64,000 bases of DNA from Mesorhizobium sp. NFR06. GTDB lineage: Bacteria > Pseudomonadota > Alphaproteobacteria > Rhizobiales > Rhizobiaceae. The notes under the pieces were generated by a model, which did not search any database, was not told the DNA's origin, and saw only the letters and a program-made list of their open reading frames with translations. Positions 37,239 through 45,814 of the stretch are shown here, one piece after another. The stretch is from positions 496,001 to 560,000 of the forward strand of contig NZ_FOVT01000001.1 of the NCBI RefSeq assembly GCF_900115245.1. Reading direction: 5' to 3'. The position numbers were made by a program, and so were the translations under genes. Numbering within the stretch: the stretch's first letter is position 1; each line of letters opens with the position of its first letter.

Positions 37239-38083
37239 CGCAGCACCGGATCGAAGCGTGCCTTCAATCCCTCGCCGAACTGGCTGAAGGAAAGCACGGT
37301 GAGGATGAGCGTGACCAGTGGGAACACCAGCACCCACCAGGCCTGATGGATCGACAGCCGGCCCTCGGCGATGATGCCGCCCCAGGTCGGATCGTCGGTC
37401 GCGATCGACAAATTGACGAAGGACAGGATCGCCTCGACGATGACGGCGATGCCCATTTCGAGTGACAAGAGCGCCACCACAGACGGCAGCACATTGGGCA
37501 GCACCTCGCGCAGCATGATGCCGATGCGGCCATAGCCTGCGATGCGCGCGCTTTCGACATAGTCCATGCGCGCCTGGCTCATCGCCTCGGCGCGGATCAC
37601 CCGGCAGAAGCGCGTCCAGTCGATGACGGCAATCGCGATGATGACGGAGCTCAGGCCGGTGCCGAGCACGGCGACCAGAAGGATGGCGAACAGCACCGGC
37701 GGGAAGGCCATCCAGACGTCGACGATGCGCGAGATCATGCGGTCGGCCCAGCCGCCGAGATAACCGGCGATCAGCCCGAGCGTGGAGCCGAGAAGGCAGG
37801 CGGACGTCGCCGCGGCGAAGGCGACGATGAAGGCGATGCGGCCGCCGAAGATCAGCCGCGAGAGCAAGTCGCGGCCGAGGCTGTCCGTGCCCAGCCAATA
37901 GCCTGGCTCGGCGCCGTCGAGCCAGAAGGGCGGCAGGCGCTCCAGCATCAAATCCTGCGCCAGCGGATCCTGCGGCGCGACCAGCGGCGCGAAGACGGCG
38001 GCGAGCAGCGCCAGCACAAGCCAGCCGCCGGCCAGCCACAGCCGCGGGCTCAGGCTCCGTCGCGCGATGCGGGCCTCATCCAT
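37235..38083 (-). CDS. Peptide/opine-type ABC transporter permease (DppC-like)
   Basis: A 282-residue membrane protein starting at ATG 38083, inside the end of the DppB-like gene. It has an N-terminal segment LWLAGGWLVLALLAAVFAPL, the YWLGTDSLGRDLLSRLIFGG motif of DppC-type permeases, and an EAA loop MDYVESARIAGYGRIGIMLR. It forms the channel with the DppB-like protein. Confidence 0.94.
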   Translation of the reverse strand: MDEARIARRSLSPRLWLAGGWLVLALLAAVFAPLVAPQDPLAQDLMLERLPPFWLDGAEPGYWLGTDSLGRDLLSRLIFGGRIAFIVAFAAATSACLLGSTLGLIAGYLGGWADRMISRIVDVWMAFPPVLFAILLVAVLGTGLSSVIIAIAVIDWTRFCRVIRAEAMSQARMDYVESARIAGYGRIGIMLREVLPNVLPSVVALLSLEMGIAVIVEAILSFVNLSIATDDPTWGGIIAEGRLSIHQAWWVLVFPLVTLILTVLSFSQFGEGLKARFDPVLR

Positions 38084-39083
38084 GGCGCAGCCTCGGATTG
38101 AGCAGCGCATACGTCATGTCGACGGCAAGGTTGATCAGAACGAAGAGCAGCGCGAACACCAGCACGATGCCCTGGATCAGCGGCAGGTCGCGGTTGATGA
38201 CGGCGTCGATCGCCATGTTGCCGAGGCCTTCATAGGAAAACAGCCGCTCGACGATGACGGTGCCGCCAATGAGGAAAGTGAACTGCACCCCGACGAGCGT
38301 CAGCGTCGGCAGCGCCGCGTTCTTCAGCGCCTCGCGCAGGATCACCTGCGTCTCGGAAAAGCCCTTCACCCTGGCCAGAACGACATAATCGAGGTCGAGC
38401 ACTTCCTTCAGCGACTGTTTGAGTAACTGCGCGATGATCGCCGCCAGCGGCAGCGCCAAGGCCACGGCCGGCATCAGCATGTGCTTCAGCAAGTCCCAGG
38501 TGAGATCGAGCCGCAGCCGAAAAATGCTCTCGACCAGATAGAATTGGGTGACGAAGGGCAGGTCGAGCTGCGGCGACACCCGACCGGAAATGTCGAAGAC
38601 CGGGATAAGCACGCCGAAGAGCAGGATCAGCACCAGGCCCCACAGGAAATCGGGGATCGAGAGCGTCGCACCGCTGGCGATGTCGATGCCGGCCTCGACC
38701 GCCGTGCCGCGCGAGCGTGCGCCGAGGATCGCGGCGGTGGCGCCGATCGCGATCGCCATCAGCAGCGCGACGGTCGCAAGCTCCAGCGTCGCCGGCAGCC
38801 GGTTGAAGACCAGCCCGAGCACATCCTGGCGCAGCGAGATCGAGGCGCCGAAATCGCCGTGCAGCACGCCGGCGAGCCAGATGAAGAACTGCTGCACGAT
38901 GCTCTTGTCCAGCCCGTAGAGCGCGCGCAGCCGCGCGATGTCGTCATCGCTTGCCCCCGGGGGCAGCATCATGGCGATCGGATCGCCGGGCGCCACGCGG
39001 ATGACGACGAAGACGACGATGGCGACGCCGAACAGCGTCACCAGCATCGTCAGAAGACGAACGAGAAATCTCTGCAGCAGCAT
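38076..39083 (-). CDS. Peptide/opine-type ABC transporter permease (DppB-like)
   Basis: A 335-residue membrane protein with ATG at 39083. The first segment FLVRLLTMLVTLFGVAIVVF is followed by IRVAPGDPIAMMLPPGASDD, and the EAA loop is LDYVVLARVKGFSETQVILR. It is the first permease of the second peptide-type transporter. A palindromic repeat separates it from the binding-protein gene upstream, where in dppABCDF there is a simple hairpin. Confidence 0.94.
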   Translation of the reverse strand: MLLQRFLVRLLTMLVTLFGVAIVVFVVIRVAPGDPIAMMLPPGASDDDIARLRALYGLDKSIVQQFFIWLAGVLHGDFGASISLRQDVLGLVFNRLPATLELATVALLMAIAIGATAAILGARSRGTAVEAGIDIASGATLSIPDFLWGLVLILLFGVLIPVFDISGRVSPQLDLPFVTQFYLVESIFRLRLDLTWDLLKHMLMPAVALALPLAAIIAQLLKQSLKEVLDLDYVVLARVKGFSETQVILREALKNAALPTLTLVGVQFTFLIGGTVIVERLFSYEGLGNMAIDAVINRDLPLIQGIVLVFALLFVLINLAVDMTYALLNPRLRHG

Positions 39084-39116
39084 GCTGGCCTAAGCCTAGT
39101 ATCTTTCTAACGAAGT

Positions 39117-39237
39117 GCCCCCTCATCCGGCCGCTTCGCGGCCACCTTCTCCCCGAGGGGAGAAGAGGTCACAGCGGCTGAGCCAATCTCTTCTCCCCTC
39201 TGGGGAGAACGTGGCCCGAAGGGCCGGATGAGGGGGC
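39117..39237. repeat. Palindromic intergenic repeat, family C
   Basis: GCCCCCTCATCCGGCC at the left and GGCCGGATGAGGGGGC at the right are exact inverse complements; the inner parts GGCCACCTTCTCCCC/GGGGAGAACGTGGCC and GAGGGGAGAAGAG/CTCTTCTCCCCTC also pair. Only one copy is seen. It lies between the binding-protein and permease genes of one operon, where the RNA hairpin could set unequal expression. Confidence 0.85.
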
Positions 39238-39281
39238 CTGCGTCGTTGAAGAAGACACGCCACCGTGCCTCCCGATATCGA

Positions 39282-40808
39282 TCAGGCCGGGGTCATCAGC
39301 GCCGGCAGCAGCGCGCCGGATACATGTTGCACGACATTGACCTTCTTCGAATGCACGATCGGCTGCGCATACTGTATCAGCGGCAGCACATAGGCCTGCT
39401 CGGCGATGTACTTGTCGACGGCCTTCCAGCCGGCGATGCGCTTGGCCTCGTCCTTCTCGCCCCACAGCGGGTTGATCATGTCGATCAAATCCTGGCTGTC
39501 CCACACCGAATGCGGGCTCGGACCGTACATGGCAAAACCAGTCGAGGTAGTTGGGTCGCCGATGGAGTTGCCCCAATTGTAGAAGGCGGCCGGCGCCAGC
39601 TTGTCGGCGGCACGCAGCTCGTAGTGCTTGGCGATCTCATAGACTTCGATATTGGCCTCGATGCCGACCTTGCGCCACATCCCGACGATCGCCTGGATCA
39701 TCTCATAATCCTTGGGTTTGAAGCCCTTGGTCGTCTGGATGGTGAACTTGACCGGTTTCTTGGTCGAATAGCCGGAAGCGGCGAGCAGTTGCTTGGCCTT
39801 CTCCGGATTGTGCTCGACCTTGATCGAGGGATCGAAGGCGGCGTATTCCGGCGTCTCCAGCGTCGCGATCGGCTGGCCGTAGCCGCGCAGCAGCCGCTTG
39901 ACCAGAAGTTCCTTGTCCACCGCCATCACGGCCGCCTGGCGGACGTTCTTGTCCAGCATCGCCTCGATGTCGTTGAAGAAGATCATGCCGATGTCGGAGA
40001 CGTTCTTGATCGAGCCGGCGAGCCCGTCCTTGGCGATCAGCCGGTCATATTCCTCATAAGGAATTTCCAGCGTCACCTGCGAGGAGCCGGATTCGATTTC
40101 GGCAACGCGGCTCGCCGCGTCGGTGACGAACTTGATCGTCACATTCTCGAAGGCCGGCTTGTTACCCCAGTAGTGCGGATTGGCCTTGAGCCGCAGGAAG
40201 GCGTTGCGCTCGAACTTGTCGACCATGTAGGGACCGGTGCCGAGCGGCGCCTTCTCGAAGCCCTCGGCGCCCATCTTCTCGTAATAAGCCTTGGGCAGGA
40301 TATAGCCGGTCAGGAACGACATCCACTTGAAATAGACCGGGTCGAACTGCACCACGTCGCCGGTGATCTTGTTGCCGTCGATCTTGAAGTTGTTGACGTT
40401 CTTCCAGACGAACTGGATCGGGTTGCCGGTCTTCTCGTCGCCCGCCCGCTGCAGCGACCACACCACGTCCTCCGCCGTGAACGGCGAGCCGTCATGCCAT
40501 TTCACGCCCTCGCGCACGGTCATTGTCACCTTGGTGCGATCCTCGTTCCAGCCCCATTCGGTGAGCAGGCCGGGCGTGAAGGAAAGATCCGGCTTCTGCC
40601 CGATGATCTGGTCGAACACCGACTGGTAGAGGCCCTGGATGGTCGGGTTCACCGCCGACGGTCCGGTCGTCGGGTCCCAGGACGGCAGGTTGACGTTGTA
40701 GGCGATGGTGAGCTCGTCCGCCGCCTTTGCCGCCCTCGGCACGCCGAGCGTCGCAGCACCTAGCGCCGCCGCGCCGTATCCGAGCAAATCGCGTCTGTTG
40801 ATGGTCAT
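39282..40808 (-). CDS. Peptide-type ABC transporter, periplasmic binding protein (SBP family 5)
   Basis: The ATG at 40808 follows AAAGGGGAACG. The 508-residue precursor starts MTINRRDLLGYGAAALGAAT with a cut near PRAAKA; the RRDLL pattern suggests Tat export of a folded protein. Family 5 features are WGWNEDRTKVTMTVREGVKW, DGSPFTAEDVVWSLQRAGD, APLGTGPYMVDKFERNAFLR and NPEKAKQLLAASGY. The ligand is probably not a plain peptide, given the catabolic genes around it; an indolic or aromatic amide is possible but only by context. Confidence 0.93.
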   Translation of the reverse strand: MTINRRDLLGYGAAALGAATLGVPRAAKAADELTIAYNVNLPSWDPTTGPSAVNPTIQGLYQSVFDQIIGQKPDLSFTPGLLTEWGWNEDRTKVTMTVREGVKWHDGSPFTAEDVVWSLQRAGDEKTGNPIQFVWKNVNNFKIDGNKITGDVVQFDPVYFKWMSFLTGYILPKAYYEKMGAEGFEKAPLGTGPYMVDKFERNAFLRLKANPHYWGNKPAFENVTIKFVTDAASRVAEIESGSSQVTLEIPYEEYDRLIAKDGLAGSIKNVSDIGMIFFNDIEAMLDKNVRQAAVMAVDKELLVKRLLRGYGQPIATLETPEYAAFDPSIKVEHNPEKAKQLLAASGYSTKKPVKFTIQTTKGFKPKDYEMIQAIVGMWRKVGIEANIEVYEIAKHYELRAADKLAPAAFYNWGNSIGDPTTSTGFAMYGPSPHSVWDSQDLIDMINPLWGEKDEAKRIAGWKAVDKYIAEQAYVLPLIQYAQPIVHSKKVNVVQHVSGALLPALMTPA

Positions 40809-40915
40809 GGTCGTTCCCCTTTGTTGGTTGTCCCAATGCTGGTTGTCATTTGTCCACGCGGCGTTTTTCATTCGGTAGGTTTGGTGGGCAACCGCGCCTT
40901 GTCCATCCTGGAATT

Positions 40916-42490
40916 CTAGTTCCCTCCCAACTGCTGCGCGAGCATGAAGCCGGAGCCAGCGCCCGTGCCGGCGCCGGGCCATGTCGCCGCGCCCGTCAGA
41001 TACAGATTGGCGATTGGTGTGGCCCAGCGCGCGAAGGACCGCGCCGGGCGAAAGAGGAAATTCTGCGCCAGGTGGTGGCTGCCGCAGATCTGGTCGCCGC
41101 CAACCAGGTTAGGGTTCTCGCGCTCGAGGTCGAGCGGCGAAAACACCGCCCGGCCGAGGATCTTGGGGCGTAGGCCCGGCGCGTAGCTCTCGATGATGTC
41201 GAGCACGCGTTCGGCATAGGCGTCCTTGACCGCATCCCAGTGAGCGGGCGCGATCTTGCCGGCGGCGTCGCCAAGGATCTCGGCCGGCAGCATGCGCACC
41301 TGCACCCACAGCACGTGCTTGCCTTCCGGCGCCCGCGACGGATCGATCGCGGTCGGCTGGCCTACAACGAGCACCGGCTGGTCGGGCAGCAGGCCGGCGA
41401 TCGCCTGCTGGTAGACGCGCGACATGGCGTCGAGCGAGGGCGCCAGATGCACATAGGCGAACCGGCGAAGCTCGGCGCCGGCGCTCCAGTCAGGCAAATC
41501 GTCCAGCGCCAGATGGATCATCATCGTCCCGGGCGCATGGCGGAATTGTCTCATCGCCGTATCGAAGCCGGCGTCGCCGGATCCATTCGGCAGCAGCTTG
41601 CCCGGCAGCGCTTTCGGCGCGACACCGGCAATGACGGCTTTGCGCGCGACATGGGTTTCGCCCGACGCCAGCCGCACCCCGGTTGCCTTCCCGCCGGCGA
41701 CGGTGATCTCGGAGACGTCCGCGCCGGTCGTGATCTTGCCGCCCGCCGCCGTCACCATGCCGGCCAGGCCGCGGATGATGGTGTCGGCGCCGCCCTTGCC
41801 CAGCACCATGCCGAAACTCTGGTTGGCCATCGATTCCAGATAGGGGAACACGGCGCCGCCGGCGATGTCGGGCGCGAAGTCGAGATGCATGCCCCAGGCC
41901 GCAAGCGTCGTCCTGACATGCGGTGTCTCGAAATTTTCCTCCAGCCAAGCGCGGGGAGAGGAGAGAAGCAGCCGGCCGGTGTCGAGCGCGCCGGCGAACC
42001 CCTTCTTGCGCCACAGGTTCCAGCCGGTGCCGGCCAGCGCCCGTGCGCTCATCGGCGATCCCAGCAGGCGGAACAGATGCTCGGCTTCAGCTGGAAAGGC
42101 GCCGACCAGGCGTCGCCATACGGCAGCGTCCGCGGCTGAGAAGGCGGTCAGCCGGGAGGCGGTCTTCTCCAGATCGTTGCTGACGCCGAACCATTTCCCA
42201 TCGGGAAAGGCGCTGGCGAAACAGTCGGCCACGGGCGCGAAGTCCAGCCCGTGGGTTTTCAATTCATTTGCATATTTCCTGTGGAAGGCCGAGCCGGCAA
42301 ACAGGCTCAGATTCATCGCGCCGAAATCGTGCCGGAACCCGGGAAGCGTGTATTCGGCGGTTCGCACCGCGCCGCCGATCGTCTGGCTCCGCTCGAAAAC
42401 CCCTATTTTCCAGCCTTTGAGCGCCAGATGCGCGGCGCATGCCAGACTATTGTGGCCCGCCCCGACAAAAATGGCGTCGAACTCGCTCAC
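40916..42490 (-). CDS. FAD-dependent oxidoreductase, phytoene-dehydrogenase-like (first paralogue)
   Basis: A 524-residue flavoprotein starting at GTG 42490 after GGGGCGGGGC. The dinucleotide-binding motif is DAIFVGAGHNSLACAAHLA with ERSQTIGGAVRT after it, and the C-terminal FAD motif is LYLTGAATWPGAGTGAGSGF. It belongs to the COG1233/PYROXD2-like amine-oxidase superfamily. These enzymes oxidise or isomerise hydrophobic or cyclic substrates. A homologue of similar length lies at 43715, and the two flank the isatin-hydrolase-like gene, which suggests consecutive redox steps on one ring system. The reaction is unknown. Confidence 0.88.
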   Translation of the reverse strand: MSEFDAIFVGAGHNSLACAAHLALKGWKIGVFERSQTIGGAVRTAEYTLPGFRHDFGAMNLSLFAGSAFHRKYANELKTHGLDFAPVADCFASAFPDGKWFGVSNDLEKTASRLTAFSAADAAVWRRLVGAFPAEAEHLFRLLGSPMSARALAGTGWNLWRKKGFAGALDTGRLLLSSPRAWLEENFETPHVRTTLAAWGMHLDFAPDIAGGAVFPYLESMANQSFGMVLGKGGADTIIRGLAGMVTAAGGKITTGADVSEITVAGGKATGVRLASGETHVARKAVIAGVAPKALPGKLLPNGSGDAGFDTAMRQFRHAPGTMMIHLALDDLPDWSAGAELRRFAYVHLAPSLDAMSRVYQQAIAGLLPDQPVLVVGQPTAIDPSRAPEGKHVLWVQVRMLPAEILGDAAGKIAPAHWDAVKDAYAERVLDIIESYAPGLRPKILGRAVFSPLDLERENPNLVGGDQICGSHHLAQNFLFRPARSFARWATPIANLYLTGAATWPGAGTGAGSGFMLAQQLGGN

Positions 42491-42507
42491 GCCCCGCCCC
42501 GAAAATG

Positions 42508-42521
42508 CTTTATGCTTAAAG
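42508..42521. promoter_or_regulatory. Palindrome in divergent promoter, candidate MarR operator (site 4)
   Basis: CTTTA-TGCT-TAAAG has exact 5-base arms. It sits 18 bases from the flavoprotein start and 90 bases from the cyclase start in a 120-base divergent gap. A second short symmetric piece, ATGCAT, is at 42532-42537. Similarity to sites 1-3 suggests shared control. Confidence 0.58.
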
Positions 42522-42610
42522 ATAATTGCAGATGCATAAGTTTTCGTCTAGTAGGATATTAAGGGCCGCAACGAGCCTTGATCGTCACGCATAAGAGGGA
42601 ACGAAAGACC

Positions 42611-43402
42611 ATGGACACGCAAAAACTCCTCGGCGAGGTCGCCGGCCAGCTGCTTTCGGGCGCCATCAAGGTGGTCGACCTGTCGGCGCCGCTGGGACCC
42701 GACACGCCGCTGATCAAGCTGCCGCCGGAACTCGCCGTCGACACGCCGAAGGTCGAGATCCACGCCATCTCCAAATATGACAAGAACGGTCCGTGGTGGG
42801 CCTGGAACTGGCTGAAGCTCGGCGAGCATTCGGGCACGCATTTCGACGCGCCGCAGCACTGGATCACCGGCAAGGACTATCCGGACGGCGCCACCGACAC
42901 CATTCCGGCGCAGAATTTCGTCGGGCCGGTCAACGTCATCGACTGCTCCAAGGAAGCCGCCGCCGATCACGACTTCCTGCTCACCGTCGACCACATCAAG
43001 GCCTGGGAAGCCGAGCACGGCGCCATCAATCCCGGCGAATGGGTGGTGATGCGCACCGACTGGTACAAGCGCAACGGCTCGGAAGCCGAGTTCCTCAACG
43101 CCAACGAGACCGGCCCGCATACGCCGGGACCGACGGCGGAAGCCATCCAGTTCCTGATCGGCAAGGACATCAAGGGCTGGGGCTCGGAGACGATCGGCAC
43201 CGACGCCGGCAAGGCCGGCGGCATGGAGCCGCCGTTTCCGGCGCACACCCTGATGCACAAGGCCAACCGTTACGGCCTCGCCAGCCTGTGCAATCTCGAC
43301 CAGCTGCCGCCCAAGGGCGCGATCCTGATCGCCGCCCCGCTCAAGATCGAGCACGGCACCGGCAGCCCGATCCGCGCGCTGGCGCTGGTGCCGGGCAAGT
43401 AG
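42611..43402 (+). CDS. Cyclase-family metal hydrolase, isatin-hydrolase-like
   Basis: The ATG at 42611 is preceded by AAGAGGGAACG. The 263-residue protein has the cyclase-family (COG1878) metal motif HSGTHFDAPQH with H73, H77, D79 and H83 as likely Mn ligands, plus VVDLSAPLGPDTPLIKLPPE at the start, FVGPVNVIDCSKEAA, and GEWVVMRTDWYKRNG. Length, motif spacing and the Trp-rich KNGPWWAWNWLKLGEH are like isatin hydrolases, which open isatin to isatinate, rather than the shorter KynB kynurenine formamidases. KynB-like or other amide hydrolysis remains possible. It heads an operon with a flavoprotein, MarR and 2-oxoacid oxidoreductase. Confidence 0.85.
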   Translation: MDTQKLLGEVAGQLLSGAIKVVDLSAPLGPDTPLIKLPPELAVDTPKVEIHAISKYDKNGPWWAWNWLKLGEHSGTHFDAPQHWITGKDYPDGATDTIPAQNFVGPVNVIDCSKEAAADHDFLLTVDHIKAWEAEHGAINPGEWVVMRTDWYKRNGSEAEFLNANETGPHTPGPTAEAIQFLIGKDIKGWGSETIGTDAGKAGGMEPPFPAHTLMHKANRYGLASLCNLDQLPPKGAILIAAPLKIEHGTGSPIRALALVPGK

Positions 43403-43494
43403 GCGAGGTGGCGGTCTTCGGGAGAAGATCATGCTCGTGGGCAATGGAGTGATGGTGGGTACCGGGTGGCAGCCTGGTAAAGGTGCCGCTCTAC

Positions 43495-43655
43495 GGCGCC
43501 CCCCTCTGTCCTGCCGGACATCTCCCCCACAAGGGGGGAGATTAGCAGCTCTGGCGCCCCGTTCGTCCCTGCCAAGTCGGCGATTGGCGAAGGCCGCGGT
43601 GACGGCCGATCTCCCCCCTTGTGGGGGAGATGCCCGGCAGGGCAGAGGGGGGCGC
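43495..43655. repeat. Palindromic intergenic repeat, family B, copy 2
   Basis: GCGCCCCCCTCTGTCCTGCC at the left pairs with GGCAGGGCAGAGGGGGGCGC at the right (one change), with CTCCCCCACAAGGGGGGAG next to the left arm and CTCCCCCCTTGTGGGGGAG next to the right arm. It fills the 312-base gap between the cyclase and flavoprotein genes, inside an apparent operon. Nothing else is seen in that gap. Confidence 0.88.
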
Positions 43656-43714
43656 GAAGGAACGCGGCTTTACGCGATTGACCTTCAACTGCGAGCACCC
43701 GGGAGCACCCCCCA

Positions 43715-45286
43715 ATGACCGCCCCCGATCACATCATCGTCGGCAGCGGCATCAACGCCCTGGTTTGCGCGGCAATGCTTGGCGCCAAGGGCGCCAAGGT
43801 GCTCGTGCTCGAGCGCAACGACCGCATCGGCGGCTGCATGCGCACCGAAGAGATCACGGCGCCCGGTTTCGTCCATGACGTGATGGCGACGACCTTCGTG
43901 CTGTTCATCACCTCGCCGGCCTATGCCGCGCTGGGTAAGGACCTTGCGCGGCACGGGGTGGAGTTCTGCCATACGGCCACGCCGACAGGCGTGCTCACAC
44001 CCGACGGTGGCCATGCCGTGCTCACCACCGACCGCGCCGCCAACATCGCGGCGCTGAACCGGATCGCATCCGGCGACGGCGACCGTCACGGCGGCGATGT
44101 CGGTGACATCGAGCGCAATGCCGGGCTGTTGTTCGGCCTGCTCGGCGGCGCGCTCTGGTCCTATCCGACGACCAAGCTCATTGCCGGCGAGGTCTGGCGG
44201 CGCGGCGCGCGCAACCTTGCCGCCTTCATGGGCGAGGCGCTGGTGCCGGCGCGGGGCTGGCTGGAGACCACTTACAGCTCGGACACCGTCCGCGCGCTGT
44301 GGGCACCCTGGGTGCTGCATGCCGGGCTTGGGCCGGAAGACGCCTTCTCCGGCCAGATCGCAAAGGTCATCGCCTTCGCGCTGGAGGCAGCCGGCGCGCC
44401 GATCGTCAAGGGCGGCGCCAGGAACCTGCTCGCCGCCTTCGAGGCGCTGATCAGGGAGCGCGGCGGCGACATCCGCGTCAACGCCGACGTCGCCGCGATC
44501 GTCCAGAGCGGCGGCCGCGCCTCTGGCGTGCGGCTCGCGTCCGGCGAAACACTGAACGCCACGCAGAGCGTCATCTGCTCGCTTACACCGACGCAGCTCT
44601 ACGGCCGCCTGCTCGGCAAGGACGCCCCGCAGGCGGCGACCAAGGCCACGCAATCCTATCGCTACGGCAAAGGCAACTTCCAGATCCACTACGCGCTGAA
44701 CAAGCCGCCGGCCTGGCGGGGCGAGGGCCTCGACAAGGTGGCGCTGCTGCATCTGACGCCGGGGCTCGACGGCGTGTCGAGAGCCTGCAACGAAGCGGTG
44801 CGCGGCCTGTTGCCGGAAGTGCCGACCATCTGCGTCGGCCAGCCGCATGCGCTCGACCCGTCGCGTTGCCCGCAGGGCAAGGCGATCCTCTGGCTGCAAC
44901 TGCCGGAGGCGCCGCGCCACATCAAGGGCGATGCGGCGGGCAAGCTCGACGCCCCCGCCGACGGCCGTTGGACCGAGACGCTGCGCGAGGCCTATGCCGA
45001 CCGCGTCGAGGCGATCCTCGCCAACCATATCGACGGCTTGAAGGACAGCGTGATAGCGCGCCGCGCCTATTCGCCAGCCGATCTCGAAGCGATCAACATC
45101 AATCTGGTCGGCGGCGATCCCTATGGCGGCTCGTCGACCATCGACCAGTCATTCCTGTGGCGGCCGTTCAAGGCAAGCCGCAACCACGAGACCGGCATCA
45201 AGGGCCTTTACCATATCGGCGCTTCGACCCATCCGGGCGCGGGCCTTGGCGGCGGTTCCGGCTTCCTGTTGGCGGGGAAGCTATGA
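43715..45286 (+). CDS. FAD-dependent oxidoreductase, phytoene-dehydrogenase-like (second paralogue)
   Basis: A 523-residue flavoprotein homologous to the one at 40916. The FAD motif is HIIVGSGINALVCAAMLGAK, followed by ERNDRIGGCMRTEEI, and the C-terminal motif is LYHIGASTHPGAGLGGGSGF. Matching blocks LVGGDPYGGSSTIDQSFLWR here and LVGGDQICGSHHLAQNFLFR there show common descent. It is second in the operon after the cyclase gene and its stop overlaps the MarR start. A dehydrogenation of an indolic intermediate would fit, but is inference. Confidence 0.88.
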   Translation: MTAPDHIIVGSGINALVCAAMLGAKGAKVLVLERNDRIGGCMRTEEITAPGFVHDVMATTFVLFITSPAYAALGKDLARHGVEFCHTATPTGVLTPDGGHAVLTTDRAANIAALNRIASGDGDRHGGDVGDIERNAGLLFGLLGGALWSYPTTKLIAGEVWRRGARNLAAFMGEALVPARGWLETTYSSDTVRALWAPWVLHAGLGPEDAFSGQIAKVIAFALEAAGAPIVKGGARNLLAAFEALIRERGGDIRVNADVAAIVQSGGRASGVRLASGETLNATQSVICSLTPTQLYGRLLGKDAPQAATKATQSYRYGKGNFQIHYALNKPPAWRGEGLDKVALLHLTPGLDGVSRACNEAVRGLLPEVPTICVGQPHALDPSRCPQGKAILWLQLPEAPRHIKGDAAGKLDAPADGRWTETLREAYADRVEAILANHIDGLKDSVIARRAYSPADLEAININLVGGDPYGGSSTIDQSFLWRPFKASRNHETGIKGLYHIGASTHPGAGLGGGSGFLLAGKL

Positions 45287-45768
45287 TGGAACAGAATGTC
45301 CCGCAGAAGCGCCAGCGCATCTCGACCCTCGGCGAGATCGGCCTGCAGCAATTCGCGCCCTATCTGATGAACCGCATCATGGGTCGCTACAACGCCACGC
45401 TGCGCGAGGATTTCCGCAAGCAGGGCCTGACCATTCCGCAGGTGCGCACGCTGGCCGTGCTTTCGGTCGCCGACGGCGTCACCGTCAACGACCTTTCGGT
45501 CTACACGGTGATCGAGCAGTCGACCTTGAGCCGCACGCTCGACGCGCTGGAGGGCCAGGGCTTGGTACGGCGCGAGCAGGGCGTCAGCGACAGCCGCTTC
45601 CGCCATGTGTTCCTGACCGATGACGGCCGCGCTCTGTTCACCCGCGCCTGGCCGGCCATGCATGACGCCTTCGAGGCAATGTTCGACGGTGTCGACGATG
45701 CCGAATATGCCGCGCTGATCGCAATTCTGCAGAAAATGCTGAAGAACATCCGCAAGCACGATATTTGA
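45283..45768 (+). CDS. MarR-family transcriptional regulator (with 2-oxoacid oxidoreductase)
   Basis: A 161-residue winged-helix regulator; its ATG overlaps the flavoprotein stop (a second ATG follows at once). FRKQGLTIPQVRTLAVLSV, the recognition helix YTVIEQSTLSRTLDALEGQG and wing RREQGVSDSRFRHVFLTDDG are clear. It is only distantly like the MarR at 31204, so two different signals may be read. It lies 46 bases before the oxidoreductase genes and may control this operon through site 4 or a site not seen. Confidence 0.92.
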   Translation: MMEQNVPQKRQRISTLGEIGLQQFAPYLMNRIMGRYNATLREDFRKQGLTIPQVRTLAVLSVADGVTVNDLSVYTVIEQSTLSRTLDALEGQGLVRREQGVSDSRFRHVFLTDDGRALFTRAWPAMHDAFEAMFDGVDDAEYAALIAILQKMLKNIRKHDI

Positions 45769-45814
45769 GTTTGACGTACGCGCCGCCTCTCGGCGGCAAC
45801 GGAAGGAGGCAGGG

